Part shown: positions 23,285 to 30,611 of the stretch, piece after piece
How the letters are laid out: each line of letters begins with the position of its first letter
Numbering within the stretch: the first letter of the stretch is position 1
Source of the DNA: a bacterium
GTDB taxonomy: Bacteria; Desulfobacterota; JAPLJL01
Assembly (NCBI GenBank): GCA_028713675.1
Contig: JAQTNV010000027.1
Location: forward strand, 1 to 45,787
Reading direction: 5' to 3'
DNA length: 45,787 nucleotides
Notes under the pieces: generated by a model
Told to the model about the DNA's origin: nothing
What the model saw: the letters and a program-made list of their open reading frames with translations, nothing else
The model's database searches: none
Program-made: the position numbers and the translations under genes

Positions 23285-23378
23285 TGGGTTTCTCTATTGG
23301 ATCAGAACTTACAAATTTTGGGTCATGGGTTCTGGGCAAAAAGCCCAACACCTATCATCCGACACCTATGACTTGTTT

Positions 23379-23413
23379 CCGGTTACTTGCTACCGGCAAC
23401 CTGCTACTTGCGA
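23379..23413 (-). repeat. Heptamer array containing the stop codon of the MYXO-CTERM-like gene
   Basis: Plus-strand units are CCGGTTA, CTTGCTA, CCGGCAA, CCTGCTA and CTTGCGA. The TAG stop of the gene ending at 23404 is the start of minus-strand unit TAGCAGG, and the preceding unit encodes its last codons. Confidence 0.75.
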
Positions 23414-23706
23414 TTTTTCTTCTTTCCCCTCTTCCCGCCTTTCCATATAAATATTATCACAAAAACCAGAAAAACCGCGGAGAGAACTATCCGGCGGAGG
23501 GCGACCGGGCCGGGGGATGAAGATCCAAACTGCCGGCAGCCGCAGCCTCCGCCGCTCTCCATGATCCCGTTGCCGTTGGCCACCCCGGAGAGCTTGGCGA
23601 CGGTCAGTCCCCGGGGGAGATCGGCGGTATGGACAGGTGGTGAAATCAGGAAGAGAAAAACAAAGGATAATAGGAAAAACAGACTTGTCGCGTTTTTCGG
23701 ATTCAT
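23404..23706 (-). CDS. Mini surface protein with signal peptide and MYXO-CTERM-like tail
   Basis: The 100-residue protein has an N-terminal signal peptide (cleavage near HTA28) and about 20 residues of mature sequence. It then has GGGCGCRQFG, a Pro/Gly spacer, one transmembrane helix (IVLSAVFLVFVIIFIW) and a strongly basic end (KGGKRGKKKNRK). Cys-motif, helix and basic cluster in this order is the layout of MYXO-CTERM-type sorting tails. No sortase-like peptidase is in the window. It may be a truncated cargo protein. Confidence 0.7.
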   Translation of the reverse strand: MNPKNATSLFFLLSFVFLFLISPPVHTADLPRGLTVAKLSGVANGNGIMESGGGCGCRQFGSSSPGPVALRRIVLSAVFLVFVIIFIWKGGKRGKKKNRK

Positions 23707-23796
23707 TGGGACAGTCTAATTATTTAGGTCATGAGCAAAGAGCAATGATTAATTGTGTCCATTGAGTACATCGCCTCACGCTTTACGCTTTGGTTG

Positions 23797-23825
23797 TCAT
23801 CCTGAGCGGTAGCGAAGGATCTCTA
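23797..23825. repeat. Dispersed repeat, TCATCCTGAGCGG...GCGAAGGATCT type
   Basis: A variant of the repeats at 997 and 18857, lying in the 227-nt gap between the MYXO-CTERM-like gene and the hotdog gene. Confidence 0.5.
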
Positions 23826-23882
23826 TTTCCACTATTAGGCTTCTTAACTTTTAGGCTTTTAGACTTTCGTCTCCATGCTCTT

Positions 23883-23936
23883 TGCCCTCTGCCCTCTGCC
23901 CGCTGCCCTATGCCCTATGCCCTATGCCCTATGCTA
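23883..23936 (-). repeat. Heptamer array beginning with the stop codon of the hotdog gene
   Basis: In plus reading, TGCCCTC twice, TGCCCGC, then TGCCCTA four times and TGCTA. On the minus strand the gene's TAG stop (23934-23936) opens the array, followed by CA and TAGGGCA units. Confidence 0.85.
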
Positions 23937-24410
23937 GAGACTTAGCTTTCCCGGCTCCTTGTTCACGAGCGCGTAGTAATTGCAGTTGGCCTTGCAGACC
24001 TCGACGCCCTTTTCGTCCACGGCGGTGATATCGATGATCCAGTCGCCCCGGCCCCGCTCGTCCACCGGCTTGATCTTGGCCTCCGCGTCCTCCTGCGAGA
24101 TCGAGAGACGGCAGTAGGTTTTGGTCATCGAGGGCTTCAGGTAGCGGATGGACATCGCCTTGTTGATCAGGGTGTAGCGTTCGTAGGGGTAGGTGGTGGC
24201 GAAGAGAGCGGCCCCCGCCATCTCGACCAGCATGACCAGCGAGCCGGCGTACATGATCCCGACATGGTTGGTGTTGGGCCCCATCGGCATAAAGACGGTG
24301 ATGTCCCGGTCCTTGAGTTTTTCCACCCCGAAGCCCGAGAACTGGATCACGGGGATCGTCTGCTGGAAACGCTCCACTAAGAATTGGTATTTTTCATCCA
24401 CTTCCGCCAT
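23934..24410 (-). CDS. Hotdog-fold thioesterase-like protein (DUF4442/YiiD C-terminal type)
   Basis: The 158-residue protein has the PaaI/DUF4442-type block NTNHVGIMYAGSLVMLVEMAG, followed by YTLINKAMSIRYLKPSMTKTYCRLS and a strand-rich WIIDITAVDEKGVEVCKANCNYYALV. This is a single hotdog domain lacking the Asp/Gly acid of 4HBT enzymes, as expected for this subgroup. It could hydrolyse or bind acyl-CoA. ATG 24410 has GGGAGGG upstream. Confidence 0.85.
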   Translation of the reverse strand: MAEVDEKYQFLVERFQQTIPVIQFSGFGVEKLKDRDITVFMPMGPNTNHVGIMYAGSLVMLVEMAGAALFATTYPYERYTLINKAMSIRYLKPSMTKTYCRLSISQEDAEAKIKPVDERGRGDWIIDITAVDEKGVEVCKANCNYYALVNKEPGKLSL

Positions 24411-24430
24411 TTTTCCCTCCCGGTTAAAAA

Positions 24431-24465
24431 GAGTTTCGAGTTTCTAGTTTCGGGTTTCGAGTATA
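24431..24465. repeat. Five-unit heptamer array (GAGTTTC type)
   Basis: GAGTTTC twice, TAGTTTC, GGGTTTC, GAGTATA. It lies just upstream of the hotdog gene start. Confidence 0.75.
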
Positions 24466-24481
24466 TCTTTGATCTATCAGA

Positions 24482-24523
24482 TGTTACCTGTTACTGGCAA
24501 CCGGCAACCGGCTACCGGCCACT
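24482..24523 (-). repeat. Six-unit heptamer array after wrbA
   Basis: Units TGTTACC, TGTTACT, GGCAACC twice, GGCTACC, GGCCACT. It ends 3 nt from the wrbA stop codon. Confidence 0.8.
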
Positions 24524-24526
24524 TAT

Positions 24527-25138
24527 TTATTTCGAAAGTTTACCCGCGATCGTCGCCACGTGCTTTCCCTGGAAGCGGGCCCCGGCCAGCTCGTTCTCCG
24601 AGGGCATCCGCTCCCCCTGGCCGCCGGCAATCGTGGAGGCGCCGTAGGGCGAGCCGCCGGTGACTTCATTAGTGATGGTCTGCCCGGAGAAGCTGTAGGG
24701 AAGGCCCACCAACACCATCCCGTGATGAAGCAGGGTGGTATGGAAGCTGAGAATCGTGGATTCCTGTCCCCCGTGCTGGGTACCCGAGCTCGTGAAAACA
24801 CTGCCCGCCTTGCCCACCAGGGCCCCCTGGGCCCAGAGCCGGCCGGTGGCGTCAAGGAACTGGCGCATCTGCCCGCACATGTTTCCGAAGCGGGTGGGGG
24901 TGCCGAAGATGACTGCGTCGGCCTGGCCCAATTCCTCCACGGTGCAGACCGGGATGTGAGCAAAGGACTTCTGGGCCTCGAGGGCGCCCGTCCTTTTGAG
25001 GATCTCTTCGGGAAGCGTCTCCGGGACGCGCCGGAGAACCACCTCGGCTCCCGGTACTTCCCGGGCGCCTGCGGCCACCGTCTCGGCCATCCGGTGAATG
25101 TGACCGGAAGCCGAATAGAAAACGATCAGGATCTTCAT
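24527..25138 (-). CDS. wrbA: NAD(P)H:quinone oxidoreductase WrbA
   Basis: The 203-residue flavodoxin-like protein has the FMN phosphate loop [13 protein letters not shown] and [20 protein letters not shown] around the flavin. It then has [29 protein letters not shown] and a [14 protein letters not shown] tail, the diagnostic WrbA blocks. It catalyses two-electron reduction of quinones with NAD(P)H as a tetramer in the cytoplasm. AAGGAGG lies 7 nt before the ATG. It lies 16 nt downstream of the GGDEF-like gene and may be cotranscribed with it. Confidence 0.95.
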   Translation of the reverse strand: MKILIVFYSASGHIHRMAETVAAGAREVPGAEVVLRRVPETLPEEILKRTGALEAQKSFAHIPVCTVEELGQADAVIFGTPTRFGNMCGQMRQFLDATGRLWAQGALVGKAGSVFTSSGTQHGGQESTILSFHTTLLHHGMVLVGLPYSFSGQTITNEVTGGSPYGASTIAGGQGERMPSENELAGARFQGKHVATIAGKLSK

Positions 25139-25154
25139 TTCTTTATCCTCCTTA

Positions 25155-26090
25155 TTATTTTGCGGGGAAGGGATCCCCTTTCGGTTTGTTTCGCAGGATC
25201 ACCGCCTGGTTGCCCCGGTTATTCTGGATTTCGAGCAATTTATTCTCTAAGGATTGAAGCAGCTTTTCCATGGTGATTTCCGGGTCGGCGGACCGGCCGG
25301 CGATCGAAATGGTGACGGGAACCTCGCTGCCCTGGGTCAGGACGCTCGAATGATCGGCCAGGAAGCAGAATTTTTTGGCGATGGAGAACAGCTGCGTTTC
25401 ATCCACGTTGTCGATCAGGGCCAGGAAATTACCGTCCCCCAGGTAGCTCAGGGTGTCGAAGGGCCGGGTATTGTGGGTCAGGATCCGCCCCAGCATCTTG
25501 ACCGCGTCCAGCTTGCTGCGGTGGCCGGGGGCGTTGAGCTGCTCGAAGCCGTCGATCCCGAGGTAGAGGACGCCGAAAGGTTCGGCGTATCTTTTCAGCT
25601 TCTCCAGCTTGCCCTTGAGATGGTTTTCGAAGTATTTTCGGTTGCCCAGGCCGGTGTCGGGATCGAAAAGGGTGGCTTTTTCCAGCCGCTGGATTCTTTC
25701 CTGAAACATGATTTTCTGGGAATTATCCCGGAAAATCTGGACCGCCCCGGCGATCCGGTCCTTGGCGTCCCGGATGGCCAGGACCTGGACCAGGACCGGC
25801 ACCCGGTGCCCGTCCCGGTGCTGGAGATAAAGCTCGGCCTCGCGCTCGCGCCCGTCGGAAAGGGTCTGGAGCATCGGGCAGTTTCCCTCGCAGAGCTTCA
25901 CCCCCTGGGCATCGATGTGGTTGAGCAGGTCCTCGGCGCATTTTTTCCCGATCATTTCGTTGGCCAGGCAGCCGGAAATCCTTTCCGCGCCCCGGTTCCA
26001 GTAAAGGATGGTCCGGTCCGGGTCGACGAAATATATCCCGTCGCTCAGTTGGTTCAGGAGGATCCGGAAAAATTTCTTGTTCAGGCGCAT
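25155..26090 (-). CDS. PAS-GGDEF protein with degenerate GGDEF signature
   Basis: PAS domain at about residues 10-125 ([21 protein letters not shown], with a CEGNCPM cysteine pair), then a GGDEF-type domain opening [13 protein letters not shown]. Metal-binding Asp180 ([10 protein letters not shown]) is kept, but the signature reads LGDGNF at 217-222 instead of GGDEF, and the usual N..D..GH helix is NAPGH. Diguanylate cyclase activity is therefore unlikely; it may bind GTP or act as a sensor scaffold. No EAL domain. It is transcribed towards wrbA. Confidence 0.85.
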   Translation of the reverse strand: MRLNKKFFRILLNQLSDGIYFVDPDRTILYWNRGAERISGCLANEMIGKKCAEDLLNHIDAQGVKLCEGNCPMLQTLSDGREREAELYLQHRDGHRVPVLVQVLAIRDAKDRIAGAVQIFRDNSQKIMFQERIQRLEKATLFDPDTGLGNRKYFENHLKGKLEKLKRYAEPFGVLYLGIDGFEQLNAPGHRSKLDAVKMLGRILTHNTRPFDTLSYLGDGNFLALIDNVDETQLFSIAKKFCFLADHSSVLTQGSEVPVTISIAGRSADPEITMEKLLQSLENKLLEIQNNRGNQAVILRNKPKGDPFPAK

Positions 26091-26183
26091 GGAAGAGGCT
26101 CAATTTAGGTTTAATAAATATCAATTATACCCGGCCCCGGGAATTTTTTCCCCCTCTTCCCGCGCCCGGGCTGGTTTTGTTTT

Positions 26184-27083
26184 TCAGGTTTGCTCCCGCG
26201 GATGCGCGGTCAATGAGATTGTTTCGGACTGAGCGGCGCACAGGCAGGCGCCGAAGATAAAAATGATCCCGGACAGATAAATCCACAGCAGCAACGCCAT
26301 GATCCCGCCGAATGCCCCATAGATCGCATTCAACATGGCAAAGGATTTCAGGTAGATTACGAACAGGCTTTGGCTCGCCCACAACAAAACCGTGGCGCAC
26401 AGGGCGGCGGCCCACACTTCGGCAAACCGCATGAGCCGGCGCGGAGCCAGCTGGTAAAAAATACTCAGGCCGAGGAACACTACCAATAACGGGACGATCA
26501 AGCTCCCCCAACCATACAACCAGGAAAGGATTGCCGGTGCAGAAAAGAGCCAGCCCCGCACCATCATCGTCAGAATCGGCATCGCTATGCCCACGACGAT
26601 CGCGATGCTCGAGATGCCAAGCAAGATCAGGCTTTTTAGTGGCAGCCGCCACCAATTGTGATCCTTAATGCCCCAGGCCCGGTTGGTGGTGGTGATGACA
26701 ATTGTAAAAAATTGAATGGCCGCCCAGACCAGCATCAGAAACGCAACCACGCCCGCGGGTCCGCGCGTTTTGACCACCCCACCCGCGGTGTCGAAAATGT
26801 AACGCTGCATTTCGCCTTTAATCGGAACATAGTGTTCAACGTAGGCAATAACCGTTTTTCCGGCCGTGTCCCGGTCAATAAAAACCGAGGCAACCGTGAC
26901 GAAGAGAATGATCAAAGGGAACAACGCGAAAAACGCATCGAAGGCGAATGCCCCGGCCCGCTGTGCCCCGTCAATCTGCTCATACTTTTTAGCGGCAAGG
27001 TACAGGATCGCCACAATCCGGCGTGTCTTTTGTTCAAGCTTATCTATAAATTTATGGAACATAATTAAATCTTTAAAAAGCAT
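26184..27083 (-). CDS. YihY/BrkB-family inner-membrane protein
   Basis: The 299-residue protein has about six helices and the family blocks AGAFAFDAFFALFPLIILFVTV, AGVVAFLMLVWAAIQFFTIVITTTNRAWGIKD and FGGIMALLLWIYLSGIIFIFGACLCA. The family was once called RNase BN but is a membrane protein of uncertain, possibly transport, function. It closes the 26-31.7 kb cluster. A 30-nt stretch in it (26403-26432, encoding MRFAEVWAAA) is nearly identical to the signal-peptide start of the next gene upstream. Confidence 0.9.
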   Translation of the reverse strand: MLFKDLIMFHKFIDKLEQKTRRIVAILYLAAKKYEQIDGAQRAGAFAFDAFFALFPLIILFVTVASVFIDRDTAGKTVIAYVEHYVPIKGEMQRYIFDTAGGVVKTRGPAGVVAFLMLVWAAIQFFTIVITTTNRAWGIKDHNWWRLPLKSLILLGISSIAIVVGIAMPILTMMVRGWLFSAPAILSWLYGWGSLIVPLLVVFLGLSIFYQLAPRRLMRFAEVWAAALCATVLLWASQSLFVIYLKSFAMLNAIYGAFGGIMALLLWIYLSGIIFIFGACLCAAQSETISLTAHPREQT

Positions 27084-27132
27084 TCTTGTTTTGTTTTCAT
27101 GAGCCTGGTGGAATTTGAAAAGCCATTCGCCG

Positions 27133-28866
27133 TCAGCCGGAGAGAATTCCGAGGCCGACGCTGAAGCGATATTGCGGATAGGTCAGCGGCACGCCATGGA
27201 TTTGAGGAATCGGCATCGCGAAACTTAAGGGGTTGATGATGAGAAGAAATATTCGAGAAAGTTTCCACTCCACCCCCAGAGGGCTGATCGCACCGTAAAA
27301 TCCGATGTTTCCCTTGCTCGCTCCGTAAAGATCGATCAGCAAATAAGAGAGGCCGAGGTTCACCGTCGTTCGTAAGTTGAATTTTTCGTAGGCCAGCGGA
27401 AGCCGGAGAATAATCGTGCCATACGTATTGAATGCCCCCGCCCGGACCGGAGTGGGACTTTTCAACGAAACCCACGGATTCCATTCCGCATCCCAGCCAA
27501 ACGTCCATTGGGTGCTGATGCGGCGGCGGATGCCGAGCTGGCCCGCGAACGCCGGTTTATTGACTGAGCCGGAAAGACCCAAGTAAGCGCCCCAGGCCCC
27601 TTGCGACGGATCGCGGGGGCCTGGCTGCGGCACCGGTATTGTGACCGGAGGCGGGGGGGCGTGCGGGTCGGGGGTAACGGATTCCTCGGTGGTTCCCGCC
27701 GGAAACTGGTCCGGCTCCGCAGCCGGTGCGCTGTCGGCAGTGAGGGTGATCGCGCCCGCGATCATGAACGCTGCCACGAGAGAGGGGATTTTTCTCCGGT
27801 GGCGGAAGAGTATTGTCAGGATCAAAAGCACGCAGATGCTTACCAGGAAGAAACCATCGCCGCCGGACGCGCCGGACATGGACATGCAGCCGAAAGGGGT
27901 CAAGTTTTGGTCCCGGTATTGTTTCTCGGGTGCGTCGCACCAGTTGTTGTCGAAATTACAACCGGGGGAATAACTTAGATACATGTCGAGGATTCCGTCT
28001 ACCGCGGCCATTTTTTCGTCCGGGGTTTTTTGGGGATCCAGCGTTGTGCTCAGAAGCGCGATGGAGGCTTCGGTCGCAAGCTTGCGCCTGGCCGTTCTCA
28101 GTTCGTCGGGATCATCACAGAAATCCATTTTATTGGCGTGGGCCGGCCCGTCACGCGATTCCTTCAGATTCCCGTCAGCTTTATCGATCCAATTTAAAAC
28201 CACCGTGATCTCCATTCCGTCGGCGGTTCGATACATGTGCGTGAAGCTGTCCGCCATCGCATGGATCGCCTGGCCGATGCGCACGTAATAGGTGGGGAGC
28301 GAGGCATCAATATCCCCGCGAAGCGATAAATGCAAGGGCAGCGAAGTGCGTTTGGCCGGATCAGGGACACCATTCGGATCGAGTCCGGCCAGCGCTTCCA
28401 CTACCCGTCCGCGAATGAATTTCCGGCAATCATTTACCGCGGCTTCAGATCCGCCGGGTTCGTCCTCGGCCTTATTGCGAAGGCAATGTTCATCCTGATT
28501 GTCGGGATTACCGTGAACCAGCACCAGCTGGGTGAGATCGTCCGACGCCCGTCCTTTTAAATCGTTGTCACGGACACCCACGAGGAGCGTCACGCCGCCC
28601 AGATCCTTCATGTCCTGGTCCGGAGTGAACTCCAAATCGTCGACCAGCGCCCGCTCGTTAGCCGTCAGGGGAAGAGGCGCGGCGGTCTGGAGTTCCAGGC
28701 GCACCGTCCGAAGCGTTTCGGACGCGATTTTCTCGTGACAACCCGCGCTGAGCAGGGTTTTGATTGTGTATGCATTTGCGGCACCAGGGATAAATCCGAG
28801 CAACATTAGGATGGCGGCGGCCCACACTTTGGCGAACCGCATATTTTTAATTTTTTCGGGTTTCAT
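27133..28866 (-). CDS. Fusion: exported zinc phospholipase-like domain + MYXO-CTERM-like tail + second signal-like segment + beta-barrel
   Basis: From ATG 28866 (577 aa) a signal peptide ends ANA. Residues about 35-310 form a helical, Cys-containing domain with IGQAIHAMADSFTHMYR (His202, Asp206, His210), the HxxxDSxxH pattern of zinc-dependent phospholipase C/S1-nuclease-like proteins. Then come GCMSMSGASGGDG, a hydrophobic helix (FFLVSICVLLILTILF) and RHRRK. Directly after that, IPSLVAAFMIAGAITLTADS with APAAE resembles a second signal peptide. A Pro-rich linker follows and a barrel-like C-terminal domain ends SVGLGILSG. A TTG at 28881 overlapping the upstream stop is an alternative start. 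Confidence 0.75.
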   Translation of the reverse strand: MKPEKIKNMRFAKVWAAAILMLLGFIPGAANAYTIKTLLSAGCHEKIASETLRTVRLELQTAAPLPLTANERALVDDLEFTPDQDMKDLGGVTLLVGVRDNDLKGRASDDLTQLVLVHGNPDNQDEHCLRNKAEDEPGGSEAAVNDCRKFIRGRVVEALAGLDPNGVPDPAKRTSLPLHLSLRGDIDASLPTYYVRIGQAIHAMADSFTHMYRTADGMEITVVLNWIDKADGNLKESRDGPAHANKMDFCDDPDELRTARRKLATEASIALLSTTLDPQKTPDEKMAAVDGILDMYLSYSPGCNFDNNWCDAPEKQYRDQNLTPFGCMSMSGASGGDGFFLVSICVLLILTILFRHRRKIPSLVAAFMIAGAITLTADSAPAAEPDQFPAGTTEESVTPDPHAPPPPVTIPVPQPGPRDPSQGAWGAYLGLSGSVNKPAFAGQLGIRRRISTQWTFGWDAEWNPWVSLKSPTPVRAGAFNTYGTIILRLPLAYEKFNLRTTVNLGLSYLLIDLYGASKGNIGFYGAISPLGVEWKLSRIFLLIINPLSFAMPIPQIHGVPLTYPQYRFSVGLGILSG

Positions 28867-28877
28867 TAGACCGTCAG

Positions 28878-30605
28878 TCAAAATGCCTGATTCAGCGTCG
28901 CGCTGAAACCTCGCTCATTGGAGCCGTGCGAAGCTATACCAATGGCATAATAAATGTCGAGCTGAAAAGCGGCGGCGATGAGGACGTGGAAGCTCGGACC
29001 GGCACTGGCGACAACGCGTGCATGGTCGTGCTGGCGGTCGGGCGCGGGCGTAATTTCGCCGAAAAGTGCGGAATCCACGAAGGCGCCCACTTTGTACACG
29101 TCGCGGGTCAATGAATAGCGAAGTTCCAACCCGCCGCTCACGACTCGACGGGTGAAGAAACGTGAGCCATAGACACCCCGGACATACGTCCCGCCGACGG
29201 ACTGATCCTCGAAGAACGGGATTTTCGAGGCTTTACCCCAGACATAAGCCCCGTTGCTGGTGAGCCAGATGTCGTGCCAGCCGACGGGGATGATGTATTG
29301 ATAGCGGTAGGTCGCGAGGCCGTAGGCGTAGGCACCGTTACCCAAACGTTGCCGGCCGTCGATTGCGAATTCATGTCTGCGGTCGGCGCGAATCTCGTCA
29401 GGGTCAAACGTAAGATGTACGGCCGTGTCGATGTACGGCTGATTATCGTTGCCGGGCGAGACCAAGGGTATGGCCAGGGGGTCGACCTGCTCGAGGTGAA
29501 AGATGTCATCGCGCTCGGCGCCGAAACCGAGCGACACATTTCCGCCGACGAACAGATCGTAGTGCAGGGCCAATCCTGCCTGGGCGCGGGTCACCCTGTA
29601 GTTCTCTAAGCCGAGGTCGGGTCGCTGGCGACTGGTGAAATCCCCGCGGATGACTACCGCCGGCCGAAGTTCATCCAGAAACGGAGGAGAAAACCAGGAG
29701 GCCGCGGCCGCGGCCCGCTGGATAGCCAGGTAGGAGTGCTGGTCGAGCAGACTGTTGCGGGTCGACAAACCCAGCGTCCCCTCCGTCGCCCAGCGGTCGG
29801 TGGCGAACAGCAGGTCCTCGTTCTTGTATCTGAGGCCGAGTTTGAATCCGTCGGGACTGCTGAGGCTGGCCAACAGCCCCAGACCCGGGGACCAGGCGCG
29901 CCGCCGAAAGAGGATATGCAGCTCGTAATCGGCGCGGGACGGGATTAACGAATGGCCGATCCAGGTGCCCAGCCCCTCAAACATACCTCCGGTCGGCGCG
30001 ACGAGAGGGCGCGACGGCTCCGCCGAATACTCGAGGTTTCCAATCTCCGGGCCGATTTTCTTGTGCTTGGTGCTCTCAACCAGCTTCCAACCCTCGACAT
30101 CAATACCGTACTCGCGCTTGATGCGCACGAGCTGGCGTTCGAGATAAGGCCGGTTGAAGACACCTTTGGGCAGGTTCAGGGCAATGAGCGCCTGCACGGT
30201 GCGCAAGGAGCTGGTGCCGCGAAAGAGGATCTTTTCGAGATGACCTTCGTCGATGTCGACGCGGATATGGCTGCTTTCGACGGCGGTCTCGACCCGGGCA
30301 AGATCGTAGCCGGCGCTCCAAAGAAAGGCTTGGTATTGCTTGCGGACGCGGTCGGCCGTGTCTTGGTTGGCCGCGCTTCCTTCCGGCAGGGTGAGAATCG
30401 CCAGGTATATCTCATCAGGAAGAACAACGTTGCCATGAAAAACAAGCAGCGTTCGCGCGTTGGTTGATCTTGCGGATGTCGCCGGCCCGACCTGCGACGG
30501 GGCTTCGTTGGCCATTAGCCTGCTGGCGGACGTTGTCAGCAAAAGAATGATTAGCGAGAACCGCGCCATCATTCCCGCGGCGTTAGCAGAATGATCGATG
30601 TACAT
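28878..30605 (-). CDS. Omp85-superfamily outer-membrane protein (POTRA + surface-antigen barrel)
   Basis: The 575-residue protein has a signal peptide (MMARFSLIILLLTTSASRLMA) and one or two POTRA-like segments. The clearest is HLEKILFRGTSSLRTVQALIALNLPKGVFNRPYLERQLVRIKREYGI at about 140-190. From about 235 it forms a 16-strand-type barrel with many aromatic strands, ending in LNQAF with terminal Phe. It resembles BamA/TamA-like assembly or hemolysin-secretion (TpsB-like) proteins and is shorter than BamA. It starts 6 nt after the AI-2E gene and overlaps or abuts the next gene, so it sits mid-operon. Confidence 0.85.
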   Translation of the reverse strand: MYIDHSANAAGMMARFSLIILLLTTSASRLMANEAPSQVGPATSARSTNARTLLVFHGNVVLPDEIYLAILTLPEGSAANQDTADRVRKQYQAFLWSAGYDLARVETAVESSHIRVDIDEGHLEKILFRGTSSLRTVQALIALNLPKGVFNRPYLERQLVRIKREYGIDVEGWKLVESTKHKKIGPEIGNLEYSAEPSRPLVAPTGGMFEGLGTWIGHSLIPSRADYELHILFRRRAWSPGLGLLASLSSPDGFKLGLRYKNEDLLFATDRWATEGTLGLSTRNSLLDQHSYLAIQRAAAAASWFSPPFLDELRPAVVIRGDFTSRQRPDLGLENYRVTRAQAGLALHYDLFVGGNVSLGFGAERDDIFHLEQVDPLAIPLVSPGNDNQPYIDTAVHLTFDPDEIRADRRHEFAIDGRQRLGNGAYAYGLATYRYQYIIPVGWHDIWLTSNGAYVWGKASKIPFFEDQSVGGTYVRGVYGSRFFTRRVVSGGLELRYSLTRDVYKVGAFVDSALFGEITPAPDRQHDHARVVASAGPSFHVLIAAAFQLDIYYAIGIASHGSNERGFSATLNQAF

Positions 30606-30611
30606 TTCCCT

